Assembly: GCA_003169895.1 (NCBI GenBank)
Contig: PNAE01000008.1
Coordinates: 89,751 to 153,750, forward strand
Origin: Gemmatimonadota bacterium
Lineage (GTDB): Bacteria > Gemmatimonadota > Gemmatimonadetes > Gemmatimonadales > GWC2-71-9
Length of the DNA: 64,000 nt
Direction: 5' to 3'
Shown in pieces: positions 1-9,278 of this stretch. A model generated the notes under the pieces. It had not been told where the DNA came from. It made no database searches and saw nothing but the letters and a program-made list of their open reading frames with translations. A program made the position numbers and the translations under genes. Each line of letters starts with the position of its first letter. Position 1 is the first letter of the stretch.

Positions 1-484
1 CGTCGGCGCCGATGATCCCCTTGACCGACGCGATGACGCCGGCGACGACGTCGTCGGCCCAGTATTCGTCCGGCCGCTGCGCGGCCGGCACGTCGAGCGA
101 CTTCTTCTGCAGGAACTCGATAGCGGTTTGCACCCATTCGCTCTGTGCGGTGGCAACGAGCGACCAGGAGCCGGTCGCTCGCAGCTCCATTTCCGCGAGC
201 GCATCGAGATGCTCCTTCAGCTCGCGGGCAATCGGGCCGGTTCGCAACCGGTCGGCGACCTCGGTGAGCATGGCCTTGCGCTCCGACTCCTGTGGCTCCG
301 GCAGCGGCGCGAGATAGTGCCGCTGGTCCGCGACCATCTCGGCGAGACGTACGCACACCGCACGAATCGCTGGCGTCAACTGCGGTGGCGCCTCGGCGGC
401 CCACGATACCGCCGCTCGCAGAATCGCCGCGATCTTGTCATCAGCACCCGCGGAAACACGGGCTGGATCAGCCGGCTCAACCAT
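1..484 (-). CDS. hypothetical protein, truncated by window edge (MVEPADPARVSAGADDKIAAILRAAV...)
   Basis: Open minus-strand frame from ATG at 484 to the window edge; start overlaps the lipB stop; absent from the ORF track because no stop lies in the window. Confidence 0.6.
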   Translation of the reverse strand, partial: MVEPADPARVSAGADDKIAAILRAAVSWAAEAPPQLTPAIRAVCVRLAEMVADQRHYLAPLPEPQESERKAMLTEVADRLRTGPIARELKEHLDALAEMELRATGSWSLVATAQSEWVQTAIEFLQKKSLDVPAAQRPDEYWADDVVAGVIASVKGIIGAD

Positions 485-1187
485 GGTGTGAAGGATACAA
501 CGGCAGTTCCGCCACGGCGAGCAGCCGGCGCGGCTGGCGGGCGAACGCCCGACCAAACGCTTCAGTCACCGTTGCAAGCGTTCGGTGCCAGAGGGCGGCA
601 TCCGTTTCGCGAGAATCGAGTTCGCGTCGGATGGAAGTCATTTCGACCCCGTGAATGCCGCACGGGACGATCAGGTCGAACCACGAGAGATCGGGTTGCA
701 CGTTGAGCGCAAATCCGTGCAACGTGACCCATTGCTTCACGTGAACGCCGATGCTCGCGACCTTGCGCCCGTTCGTCCACACCCCGGTCTTGCCGGCGTT
801 GCGTCCGGCCATGATGTCGAGGCCGGCGAGGCCGTCGATGAGCGCCTGCTCCAGCGTGCGCAGGTACCAGTGCAGGTCCTCGCGAAGATGGGAGAGGTGC
901 AGGATGGGATATCCGACCAGCTGCCCTGGGCCGTGCCAGGTGACGTCGCCGCCGCGCTCGATCTCGACTACGTCGGCGCCGCGCGCTCGCAACTGCTCCG
1001 CGGGCATCGGCAGCGACGCCTGGTGGGTGCCGCGACCGAGGGTGAAGACCGGCTCGTGCTCGACCAGGAGCAGGAGATCGTTGGGAACCGTGCCGTCGAG
1101 CCGGCCGAGGCGGAGGGCCCGCTGGAGCTCGAGCACTTCGCGATACGGCCGGCACCCGAGATCCACGACGTCGAGTGGGCGCGTCAT
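477..1187 (-). CDS. lipB: lipoyl(octanoyl) transferase LipB
   Basis: RGGDVTWHGPGQLVGYPI, GVWTNGRKVASIGVHVKQWVTLHGFALNV, PCGI motifs; start trimmed to MTRPLDVVDLG. Confidence 0.95.
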   Translation of the reverse strand: MTRPLDVVDLGCRPYREVLELQRALRLGRLDGTVPNDLLLLVEHEPVFTLGRGTHQASLPMPAEQLRARGADVVEIERGGDVTWHGPGQLVGYPILHLSHLREDLHWYLRTLEQALIDGLAGLDIMAGRNAGKTGVWTNGRKVASIGVHVKQWVTLHGFALNVQPDLSWFDLIVPCGIHGVEMTSIRRELDSRETDAALWHRTLATVTEAFGRAFARQPRRLLAVAELPLYPSHHG

Positions 1188-1651
1188 CGAGAACTCAGGA
1201 TGGCGCGGCGGCCGAGCCAGAGCGCTATGGTAACGGATACTATACCAAGCGCGATCAGCGCCGGCCGGCCCGTGAACTGGTAGAGCACCAGCGTGGCAAC
1301 CATCGCCAGGGAGGTCCCCGCGAGCGCGGCGACCATGGCGAGTGCGCCACGCCGATAGGTCGAAGGGATGGCCGCCATGAGCAGCCACGCGCTCACGCCG
1401 GTAAAGCCGAGGCCGAGCACGGTGCCGTAGACCATGAAGTTGACGTCGGGTGAATTCGGATTGATCTGGGTGATGGTTCGGGCGGTCGACCCCACCACCA
1501 GACGGGTCTGGATCAGCGTCAACCCGGAAAACCAGGCGACCGCGGCGGCGGCGGCGGAGCCCATCGCGAGGAATGCGGTACCGATGCGGTCTTCCTTGGG
1601 CGCGTCGGGCGGTAGCAGCGAGAAGTCTGGACGGTCCTCCGGAGCTGTCAT
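1184..1651 (-). CDS. small multi-pass membrane protein
   Basis: Several hydrophobic segments; 4-nt overlap with lipB start; lies inside the lip/pdh gene string. Confidence 0.7.
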   Translation of the reverse strand: MTAPEDRPDFSLLPPDAPKEDRIGTAFLAMGSAAAAAVAWFSGLTLIQTRLVVGSTARTITQINPNSPDVNFMVYGTVLGLGFTGVSAWLLMAAIPSTYRRGALAMVAALAGTSLAMVATLVLYQFTGRPALIALGIVSVTIALWLGRRAILSSR

Positions 1652-1700
1652 GACCCGTCGCTTGTGCGCCTACATCGGTGCCGCTCACGCTCGCGACGCG

Positions 1701-3101
1701 TCATATGTGAATCACCCGCCCCATCGAATCCAGCGCGGCCTCGCCGATCGCCTCCGACAGCGTCGGGTGCGCATGGATCGCCAGATCCACTTCCTCGACG
1801 GTGTACTCATTGGTTCGCGCCATCACCAGCTCGCCGATCAACTCCGAGGCATGGCCGCTGACGATGTGCGCGCCAATGATCTCGCCGTACTTCGTGCCGC
1901 GGAGGATCTTGACAAACCCGTCGGTTTCGCCGGTGGCACGCGCACGGCCGTTGGCGGAGAACGGGAACCGTCCCACCTGGTACTCGATGCCCTTCCGCTT
2001 GGCCTCCTCTTCGGTGAGGCCGACGCTCGCCACCTCGGGGTGGCAGTAGGTCACGTTCGGCACGTTGGTGTAGTCGATGGCTTTCACCGTGTGACCGGCA
2101 ATCACTTCGGCTGCATGGGTGCCCTCACGGGTGCCCTTGTGCGCCAGCATCGGCGGTCCGGCAACATCGCCGATCGCATACACGCCCTTGATCGACGTCT
2201 GCAGTGTGGTCGGGTCGACCTGGATGAAGCCGCGATCGGTGACCTTCACACCCACTGCCTCGAGCCCGATGTTCTCGGTGTTTACCGCCCGCCCCGCAGC
2301 CATCAGCACCTTCTCGGCCGTGACGCTTTGCGGCTTGCCGTCCACCTCCATCTGCAGCGTCACCTCGGCGTCCTTGACATCGGCCTTGGTCACCTTCACG
2401 CCGGCCAGCACGGTAATGCCGCGCTTCCTGAACACCTTCGCGATGACGTCCGACGATTCGGCGTCCTCGAGCGGCAGGATGCGCGGCAACGCTTCGATCA
2501 GCGTCACCTGGCTGCCGAACGAGCTGAAGATGTCGGCGAATTCCGATCCGACCGCGCCGGCGCCGACCACCGCCAGCGTCTTCGGCGCCCGCTCCAGGAA
2601 CAGTGCCTCGTCCGACGTGATGACGGATGTCTTGTTCACCGTGAGGCCAACCGCCGGGATCCCCTTGGTGCGCGAGCCGGTGGCGAGCACGATCGCCCGC
2701 TTCGCCGTCAACACTTCGCCGCCGACCCTCACGGTCGTGGCGGACGCCAGCACGCCGGTGCCGCTTACCACGGTGATCTTGTGCTTCTTCATCAGGAACT
2801 CGACGCCTTTCGAGTTCTGGTCCGCGACCCGCCGCGACCGTTTCATCGCCACGCCGTAGTCGACCTTCACCTCGCCGGTCTCGATGCCGAGCTCCTTGGC
2901 TTCCTTGCGGATGATGTTCGCCATGGACGAGCTGTAGAGCAGCGCCTTGGTCGGGATGCACCCGATGTTGACGCACACCCCGCCGAGCTTTGACTGCTCG
3001 ACCACCGCGGCGGTCAAGCCAAGCTGTGCGGCCCGGATTGCGCAGGGATAACCGGCTGGGCCGCCGCCGATGATGATGACGTCGAAGGACTGGTTAGCCA
3101 C
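1701..3101 (-). CDS. lpdA: dihydrolipoamide dehydrogenase (E3)
   Basis: GGGPAGYPCAIRAAQLG, GGVCVNIGCIPTKALL, GAGAVGSEFADIF, C-terminal HAHPTLSEAIGEAALD; GTG start at 3101 preferred because upstream residues translate an intergenic palindrome. Confidence 0.95.
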   Translation of the reverse strand: MANQSFDVIIIGGGPAGYPCAIRAAQLGLTAAVVEQSKLGGVCVNIGCIPTKALLYSSSMANIIRKEAKELGIETGEVKVDYGVAMKRSRRVADQNSKGVEFLMKKHKITVVSGTGVLASATTVRVGGEVLTAKRAIVLATGSRTKGIPAVGLTVNKTSVITSDEALFLERAPKTLAVVGAGAVGSEFADIFSSFGSQVTLIEALPRILPLEDAESSDVIAKVFRKRGITVLAGVKVTKADVKDAEVTLQMEVDGKPQSVTAEKVLMAAGRAVNTENIGLEAVGVKVTDRGFIQVDPTTLQTSIKGVYAIGDVAGPPMLAHKGTREGTHAAEVIAGHTVKAIDYTNVPNVTYCHPEVASVGLTEEEAKRKGIEYQVGRFPFSANGRARATGETDGFVKILRGTKYGEIIGAHIVSGHASELIGELVMARTNEYTVEEVDLAIHAHPTLSEAIGEAALDSMGRVIHI

Positions 3102-3123
3102 GAAAAGAGACTCCGAGTTCAAT

Positions 3124-3188
3124 GTCATCCCGAGCGAGGCGAGGGATCGCCTTGTCACGGGCCGATCCCTCGCGTTGCTCGGGATGAC
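3124..3188. repeat. REP-like palindrome (two 26-nt arms, 13-nt loop)
   Basis: gtcatcccgagcgaggcgagggatcg (3124-3149) versus cgatccctcgcgttgctcgggatgac (3163-3188): inverted with 2 mismatches. Confidence 0.85.
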
Positions 3189-3209
3189 CGGGCGGCAGTG
3201 GCCGCACGG

Positions 3210-4490
3210 TCACCACACCAACGCCAGCGGATACTCCAGCATCTCGACCAGCGTCTTCAGGAACGCCGCACCGGTCGCACCATCGACCACGCGGTGGTCA
3301 CAACTCATGGTGATGCGCATCCGCCGGCGCACTCGCACCTCGCCATCGACCACGACCGGCTTCGGCTCGATGCGACCGATGGCCAGTATCGCGGCCTCCG
3401 GCGGGTTGATCACGGCCGTGAACTCGTCGATGCCGAACATGCCGAGGTTGGATATCGAGAACGTCGCGCCGGTGTACTCCTCCGGCTTGAGCTTCCTTTC
3501 GCGTGCGCGCCCGGCGAGTTCGCGCACCTCGGCGGCGATTTCGCGCAGCGACTTCTGGTCGGCGTTGCGGATCACGGGTGTGATCAGGCCCTCATCGACC
3601 GCGACCGCGACGCCAATGTGCACCTCGTGCCACTGGCGCACCTTGTCCTCCATCCACCACGCGTTGACCCAGGGATGCTGGTGCAGCGCCGTCGCGGCCG
3701 CAAGGATGATGAAGTCGTTGAAGGAGAACTTGCCGGATTCGTCCCGTGCCACGAGTGCTTCGCGCGCGTCGCTGGCGCGCTCCATGTCGGCTTCGGCGGT
3801 GAGATAGAACGTCGGGATGGGCCCGATCGACTGGACCAGGCGCTTCGCGATCGTCTTCCGCATCGGCGTGAGGGTGACGTCGGCGTACGCGGCGCCGCCC
3901 TCTGCTCGCTGCCTCGGAGCTCGCTCGGGCGGACGCGGCTCGCCCGGGCCGACGGTCGCGAGCTGGTCGAGATCGCGCTTGATGATGCGACCTTCAGGAC
4001 CGGATCCCGAAACACCACCGAGGTCGATGCCCGTCTCGGCGGCGATGCGGCGGGCGAGCGGGGACGCCTTGATGCGGCCAGCGGGCGCGGACGGTGGGAC
4101 CGCCGGCAGTTCGACGGCGGCCGGCGCAGGTTGTTGCGGTGTCGGCGGCGTGGCGGCGGCGGGCGCTGGTGGCGCAGCAGGCTGCGCCGCTGCGGCGTCG
4201 ACCCCCGCGGCCGGTCCGCCCGCCGCCGTGCCGCCGCCCGGCACCGCTTCGCCCGCGCTCCCGATCCACGCCACCGTGGCGGCCACGGGTACGGTCGATC
4301 CTGCCGCGACGGACTGCTTGATCAGCGTCCCGGCGGCGCGAGCGACAAGCTCCATAACCGCCTTGTCGGTCTCGACCTCGGCGAGCACGTCGCCGACGGC
4401 GACGGCGTCGCCTTCGTTCTTCTTCCACTCGACGAGGCGACCCTCTTCCATCGTCGGTGAGAGCGCCTCCATCACAACCTTGGTCGCCAT
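3210..4490 (-). CDS. pdhC: pyruvate dehydrogenase E2, dihydrolipoamide acetyltransferase
   Basis: N-terminal lipoyl domain (ETDKAVMEL), Ala/Pro linkers, E3-binding domain (ASPLARRIAAETGIDL), catalytic DHRVVDGATGAAFL. Confidence 0.95.
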   Translation of the reverse strand: MATKVVMEALSPTMEEGRLVEWKKNEGDAVAVGDVLAEVETDKAVMELVARAAGTLIKQSVAAGSTVPVAATVAWIGSAGEAVPGGGTAAGGPAAGVDAAAAQPAAPPAPAAATPPTPQQPAPAAVELPAVPPSAPAGRIKASPLARRIAAETGIDLGGVSGSGPEGRIIKRDLDQLATVGPGEPRPPERAPRQRAEGGAAYADVTLTPMRKTIAKRLVQSIGPIPTFYLTAEADMERASDAREALVARDESGKFSFNDFIILAAATALHQHPWVNAWWMEDKVRQWHEVHIGVAVAVDEGLITPVIRNADQKSLREIAAEVRELAGRARERKLKPEEYTGATFSISNLGMFGIDEFTAVINPPEAAILAIGRIEPKPVVVDGEVRVRRRMRITMSCDHRVVDGATGAAFLKTLVEMLEYPLALVW

Positions 4491-4494
4491 GATG

Positions 4495-5475
4495 TCAGCC
4501 CCGGTAGCACGCCTGGTGGACGGCCGCGACGATCTTCGCTGCGTCCGCCTTGGCGGCCTTTTCAAGGTGCTTGTTGTACGGCATCGGTACGTCGGCCTGG
4601 TGCACACGGATCACCGGTGAATCGAGATCGTCGAACGCCTCACGCTGGATGAGGTCGACGACCTGCGCGCCCACGCCGGCGAAGCCCCAACCCTCCTCGG
4701 CCACGACGACGCGATGGGTTTTCGCGACCGACGCCAGGATGGCATCCTGATCGAGGGGCCGTATGGTCCGCAGGTCGACCACCTCGGCGTCGACGCCTTC
4801 ATCCGCCAGTGACTTGGCGGCGTTCATCGCCGGCGCAACCGTCTTGGAATGGCAGATGATGGTCACGTCGTTGCCCGGCCGTTTGATGTCGGCGCGGCCG
4901 AGGGGGATGAGATGCTCGCCATCAGGGACCTCGCCCTTCTGGTTATAGAGCATCTCGCCTTCGATGAAGATCACCGGGTTGTCATCGCGGATCGCCGACT
5001 TCAGCAATCCCTTGGCGTCGGCTGGCGTGGCGGGCATCACGACCTTGAGGCCGGGAATGTTCGCATACCAGCTCTCGAACGCCTGGCTGTGCTGGGCGCC
5101 GAGCTGCAGCGCCGCGCCGCCGGGCCCGCGGATCACGAGCGGGCAGCCGATCTGGCCGCCGCTCATATAGCGGACCTTTGCCGCGGTGTTGACGATCTGG
5201 TCGATCGCCAGCAGCGCGAAGTTCATCGTCATCATCTCGATCACCGGGCGCAGGCCGACCATGGCGGCGCCGACGCCGATGCCGGTGAATCCCAGCTCCG
5301 CGATCGGGGTATCGACCACGCGCCGCGCGCCGAATTCCTTCAACAAGCCGCGACTCACCTTGTACGCGCCGTCGTACTCCGCGACTTCCTCGCCCATCAG
5401 GAAGACGTTGTCGTCGCGCTGCATCTCCTCGCGCAAGGCGGCGTTGAGCGCGTCTCGATAGGTGAGGACCGCCAT
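4495..5475 (-). CDS. pdhB: pyruvate dehydrogenase E1 beta subunit
   Basis: MAVLTYRDALNAALREEM...FLMGEEVAEYDGAYKVSRGL; transketolase pyrimidine-binding and C-terminal domains. Confidence 0.95.
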   Translation of the reverse strand: MAVLTYRDALNAALREEMQRDDNVFLMGEEVAEYDGAYKVSRGLLKEFGARRVVDTPIAELGFTGIGVGAAMVGLRPVIEMMTMNFALLAIDQIVNTAAKVRYMSGGQIGCPLVIRGPGGAALQLGAQHSQAFESWYANIPGLKVVMPATPADAKGLLKSAIRDDNPVIFIEGEMLYNQKGEVPDGEHLIPLGRADIKRPGNDVTIICHSKTVAPAMNAAKSLADEGVDAEVVDLRTIRPLDQDAILASVAKTHRVVVAEEGWGFAGVGAQVVDLIQREAFDDLDSPVIRVHQADVPMPYNKHLEKAAKADAAKIVAAVHQACYRG

Positions 5476-5511
5476 CAACGCGTCGCCATGATCATTGTCA
5501 CATCGGCCGTC

Positions 5512-5545
5512 GTCATCCCGAGGGAGCGAAGCGATCGAAAGATCT
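5512..5545. repeat. REP-like half element
   Basis: gtcatcccgagggagcgaagcgatcgaaagatct, same family as 3124-3149, in the pdhA-pdhB gap. Confidence 0.6.
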
Positions 5546-5548
5546 CCA

Positions 5549-6571
5549 TCAGCGAGCCTCCGGCGCATACACGTCTGTCCACAGCTGATCCGGCGCCGGT
5601 TCCGGCGATTCCTCCGCAAATTTGACCGCATCGGCGACTTCCGCTGCAACGTCCGCTTCGATTGCACCGAGCCCCGTGTCGTCGAGCATCCCGAGCTCGC
5701 GCATCCGCGTCTCGAGCAGCACGATGGGATCGCGCTGGCGCGATGACTCGAGTTCCTCCTTGCTGCGGTAGGTGCCGCTCGCGGCATCCGACATCGAGTG
5801 GCCCATGTATCGGAACGTCCTGATCTCGAGCAGTGACGGGCCCTCGCCCCGGCGGGCGCGCCCGACCGCGTCGTCGGTGGCCTGCTTGACGGCGACCACG
5901 TCCTGACCATCGACCTCGACGCCGGGCATGGCATAGCTGGCTGCCCGCTGATACAGCTCGGTGATCGCGGCGGCGCGCTTCACCGCCGTGCCCATGCCGT
6001 AGCCGTTGTTTTCGATGACGTACACCACGGGCAGCTTCCAGAGCCCGGCGATGTTGAGCGATTCATGGAACGCGCCGATGTTGGCCGCCGCTTCACCCAT
6101 GTAGGTGAGCGACACCTGGTCGGTGCCGCGATACCTGGCTGCGAACGCGAACCCGGTTCCGAGCGGAATCTGGCTGCCGACGATGGCGTGGCCACCCATG
6201 AAGTGCAGCGACGCGTCGAACAGGTGCATCGAGCCGCCCTTGCCGTGGGAGCAGCCGGTCGCCTTGCCGTACAGCTCGGCCATGACCGCCCGCGACGCTA
6301 TCCCACGCGCCAGCGCCTGTCCATGCTCGCGGTACGCGCTGACGACGTAGTCGTCCGGCCGGATCGCGGCCAGGGTGCCCACCGCCACGGCCTCCTGCCC
6401 GATGTAGAGGTGACAGAATCCGCCGACCTGCCCGAGCGCGTACGCCTCACCGGCCTTTTCTTCAAAGCGCCGAATCAGGATCATGCCGCGCAGCCAAGCG
6501 CGGTACTGGTCCGCGAACGGTGCGTCGGGGCCACGCCGCCTGGCACGCGGTGGGGACTCGGTCACTCCCAT
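5549..6571 (-). CDS. pdhA: pyruvate dehydrogenase E1 alpha subunit
   Basis: GGFCHLYIGQEAVAVG, GGSMHLFD, TPP motif GEAAANIGAFHESLNIAGLWKLPVVYVIENNGYGMGT. Confidence 0.95.
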   Translation of the reverse strand: MGVTESPPRARRRGPDAPFADQYRAWLRGMILIRRFEEKAGEAYALGQVGGFCHLYIGQEAVAVGTLAAIRPDDYVVSAYREHGQALARGIASRAVMAELYGKATGCSHGKGGSMHLFDASLHFMGGHAIVGSQIPLGTGFAFAARYRGTDQVSLTYMGEAAANIGAFHESLNIAGLWKLPVVYVIENNGYGMGTAVKRAAAITELYQRAASYAMPGVEVDGQDVVAVKQATDDAVGRARRGEGPSLLEIRTFRYMGHSMSDAASGTYRSKEELESSRQRDPIVLLETRMRELGMLDDTGLGAIEADVAAEVADAVKFAEESPEPAPDQLWTDVYAPEAR

Positions 6572-7536
6572 TACGCTGCCCTCGGTCTGGTGTCGCTGCT
6601 CGCCGCCTGCTTCTGCTCCCACGCATGATACGACGAACGGGTCAGCGGCGAGGCCTGGATATGCGTGAATCCCATGCGCATCCCGATCGCCGCAAGTTCG
6701 TCGAACTCCGCGGGGGTGTAGTAGCGCACCACGGGCAGGTGCGCATCGGACGGCCGCAGGTACTGTCCCAGCGTCACGATGTTCACGTCACTGCGGCGCA
6801 GGTCGCTGAGGCAGGTGACGATCTCATCCCACTCCTCACCCATGCCGAGGATGATCCCCGACTTGGTGAGTGCGCTGGCGTCCATTGCGCGCGCCGTGGC
6901 AAGCAGCCGCAGCGCGCGCTCATACCGGCCGCCCGGGCGCGCCAGACGATACAGGCGCTCGGCCGTCTCGAGATTGTGGTTCAGGATGTCGGGCTTGGCG
7001 TCCATCACGATCCTGAGCGCCGTGTCGGAGCCCTTGAAGTCGGGGATCAGTACCTCGACGGATGTCGCCGGGAGTCGCTTCCGGATTTCGATGATGCAGC
7101 CAGCGAACGCTTCGGCGCCGCCGTTGTCGAGATCGTCCCGATCGACCGACGTGATCACCACGTGCTCCAGTCCCATCTGTGCCACGGCGTCGGCCAACCG
7201 CACCGGCTCGGCGGGGTCGAACGCCTTGGGTGTACCGTGCGAAACGGCGCAGTAGGCGCAGTTGCGGGTGCACACGTCGCCAAGGATCATGAACGTGGCG
7301 GCCTTGTGCTCCCAGCATTCACCGATATTGGGACAGCGCGCCTCCTCACACACCGTGTGAAGGTCCAGCTCCCGCATCATCCGCTTGATATGGAGGTAGC
7401 TCGAGCCGCCCGGCGCCTTGACCTTGAGCCACGACGGCTTACGGGGCGGCCGGAACGACGGCACCACTGCAGCCGGCGGTGCCGCGGACTCGGGGGCGGA
7501 GACCTGCCGGGTCAGTTGGACGAACGGTGCGGCCAC
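6571..7536 (-). CDS. lipA: lipoyl synthase
   Basis: CEEARCPNIGECW and radical-SAM CTRNCAYCAV; stop overlaps the pdhA start. Confidence 0.96.
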   Translation of the reverse strand: MAAPFVQLTRQVSAPESAAPPAAVVPSFRPPRKPSWLKVKAPGGSSYLHIKRMMRELDLHTVCEEARCPNIGECWEHKAATFMILGDVCTRNCAYCAVSHGTPKAFDPAEPVRLADAVAQMGLEHVVITSVDRDDLDNGGAEAFAGCIIEIRKRLPATSVEVLIPDFKGSDTALRIVMDAKPDILNHNLETAERLYRLARPGGRYERALRLLATARAMDASALTKSGIILGMGEEWDEIVTCLSDLRRSDVNIVTLGQYLRPSDAHLPVVRYYTPAEFDELAAIGMRMGFTHIQASPLTRSSYHAWEQKQAASSDTRPRAA

Positions 7537-7666
7537 CCGAACTCCTTGTCCTGCACAGGGTTGACGGGCCGGTGCGACCCGGCGCGAGCCCAATAAGATA
7601 GCCCGCCTCCAAAGGGGGGCGCCACGCGTATTTGACCTGGTTCGGGGAATTCCGCCGCCGCGCGAC

Positions 7667-8416
7667 CTAGGGAATGCGGGTCGCGGTCATCTCGACGGTC
7701 ATTTTCATTGGCACCGCGTTACCGGCGATGCTCATGTTGGCCTGCCCGGCCACCTTTGATGTCGCCGTTGTCGCCAGCTCGCCGGCGGGAGCGACCGTGT
7801 GGCTGGTGCCATTGAGCTGAATGTCCATCTGCATCTGGGCGCCTCCAACGCTCGTGGTGCCCGCGGTGACGCCGTCGATCTGCTTGACGCCGCCATCGGC
7901 GGCCGTGACCGTCCACACCGTGATGCTCCGGCCGGACGTGTTCGCGGTGACGCCCGCGCGCGAAACGGTGGAGTCCGCGCTGGTGGTGTCGGCCCACGAG
8001 TCGCCCGCCTTTGCCGCGCGAAAGCCGGGGAGCAGCAGCGCCAGCGCCGGCGCAAGTTGCGCCGCCTGAACGACGGCCGGTGTAGGCGTCAACACGCCCT
8101 GGGCTTTTCCATTGACGACATAGATGTGATAGAACGCGCCCTTGGGATCGGCGAGCATTTCGGGTGGGAGCATCGCGGCGGCCGAACCACCATCGAACGT
8201 GCTCGAATCGATCACGACATGTACCAGGTATCCTTGGCCGCTGTCCGACACCGTGACCGTGACATACGCCGAGAGTGTGATGACGAAGCTCTGGACGCCC
8301 GAACCCATTGCGGACATGTCGACGTCGGTGACGGTCTTGGTCGTGAGGTGATACTGCACCGGTACTACTGGTTTGGGCGGCAGTCCGGCGGCGAGGGCGA
8401 GCAGCATGGTCAACAT
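7667..8416 (-). CDS. secreted hypothetical protein
   Basis: Signal-peptide-like MLTMLLALAAG; full frame to 7667. Confidence 0.65.
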   Translation of the reverse strand: MLTMLLALAAGLPPKPVVPVQYHLTTKTVTDVDMSAMGSGVQSFVITLSAYVTVTVSDSGQGYLVHVVIDSSTFDGGSAAAMLPPEMLADPKGAFYHIYVVNGKAQGVLTPTPAVVQAAQLAPALALLLPGFRAAKAGDSWADTTSADSTVSRAGVTANTSGRSITVWTVTAADGGVKQIDGVTAGTTSVGGAQMQMDIQLNGTSHTVAPAGELATTATSKVAGQANMSIAGNAVPMKMTVEMTATRIP

Positions 8417-8549
8417 CAGCGTTACTCCGGTGCGTGTTTGCCGACGAAGAGGATCGGCATGATCCGGCCTGAAGGTAACCGAGGGCACCGGCGGTACGCC
8501 TTGATCGCCGTCCTTCGACTTCGCGTGAGACGAGGGTAAGCTTCGCGCG

Positions 8550-9278
8550 ATGCCCTCCGACACGGCGATTCTGGTCGTCAACGGCCTGAGCGTTCGCTAC
8601 CCGTCCTTCACCCTCGGCCCGTTGTCGTTCGCCGTGCATGGCAGCGAGACCGTCGCACTCCTCGGCGCCAACGCTGCCGGCAAGACCACGCTCCTGCGCG
8701 CCATTACCGGCCGGCTCCGCATCCGTGACGGCGAAATCCTCGTGTCCGGTCGTGAGCCACGCGAGGCGCCGCCGGCGTGGCGCGCGAGGATCGGGTTTGC
8801 GGCCGAAAAGCCTCAAGCCGACGGCGCCTTGCGGGTGCGCGAATGGTTTGCGTTCCTGGCCGATTGCTATCCGACCTGGGATACGGCGTACCAGCGCGAC
8901 CTGACGACGCGCATGGCGCTCGACGCCGGCGAGCGGATCGGTGCGCTCTCGCGGGGCACGGCGGTCAAGGCGGCGTATATCGCGGCCGAAGCCTACCGGC
9001 CCGACCTCCTGGTGCTGGACGAGCCGACCAATGGGCTCGATCCGGTTGTCCGACTCGACTTCCTCGGATTGCTCGGCGAATGCTTCGCGAACGCGCCGGG
9101 CCGGGCACTGATTTTCTCGTCGCACCTGCTGGAAGACGTGGAAGCGCTGTGCGATCGTGCGCTGTTGCTCCGCGCCGGACAACTCGTCGGCGAAATCCCC
9201 GGAGAACGACTGAGCGAGGCTCGCGCCTCGGGACGGCTGACCGAGCTGGTGGCCGACGTGCTGCGAGTGGTCCCGTGA
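8550..9278 (+). CDS. ABC transporter ATP-binding protein
   Basis: Walker A GANAAGKTT, Walker B LLVLDEPTNGLDP, H-loop SSHLLEDVEALCDRALLL. Confidence 0.93.
   Translation: MPSDTAILVVNGLSVRYPSFTLGPLSFAVHGSETVALLGANAAGKTTLLRAITGRLRIRDGEILVSGREPREAPPAWRARIGFAAEKPQADGALRVREWFAFLADCYPTWDTAYQRDLTTRMALDAGERIGALSRGTAVKAAYIAAEAYRPDLLVLDEPTNGLDPVVRLDFLGLLGECFANAPGRALIFSSHLLEDVEALCDRALLLRAGQLVGEIPGERLSEARASGRLTELVADVLRVVP

Noticed and set aside
1434-2993. 519-aa plus-strand ORF
   Set aside because: Antisense to lpdA; no recognisable motifs; Arg/His/Asp-rich mirror translation
3101-3158. N-terminal extension of LpdA (MTRRSLASLGMTLNSESLF)
   Set aside because: Translates the REP-like palindrome arm; the FAD-binding domain begins normally at VANQSFDVIIIGGG
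4094-4321. Repetitive GC-rich stretch, possible tandem repeat
   Set aside because: Codes for the Ala/Pro-rich flexible linker of the E2 subunit, normal for this enzyme
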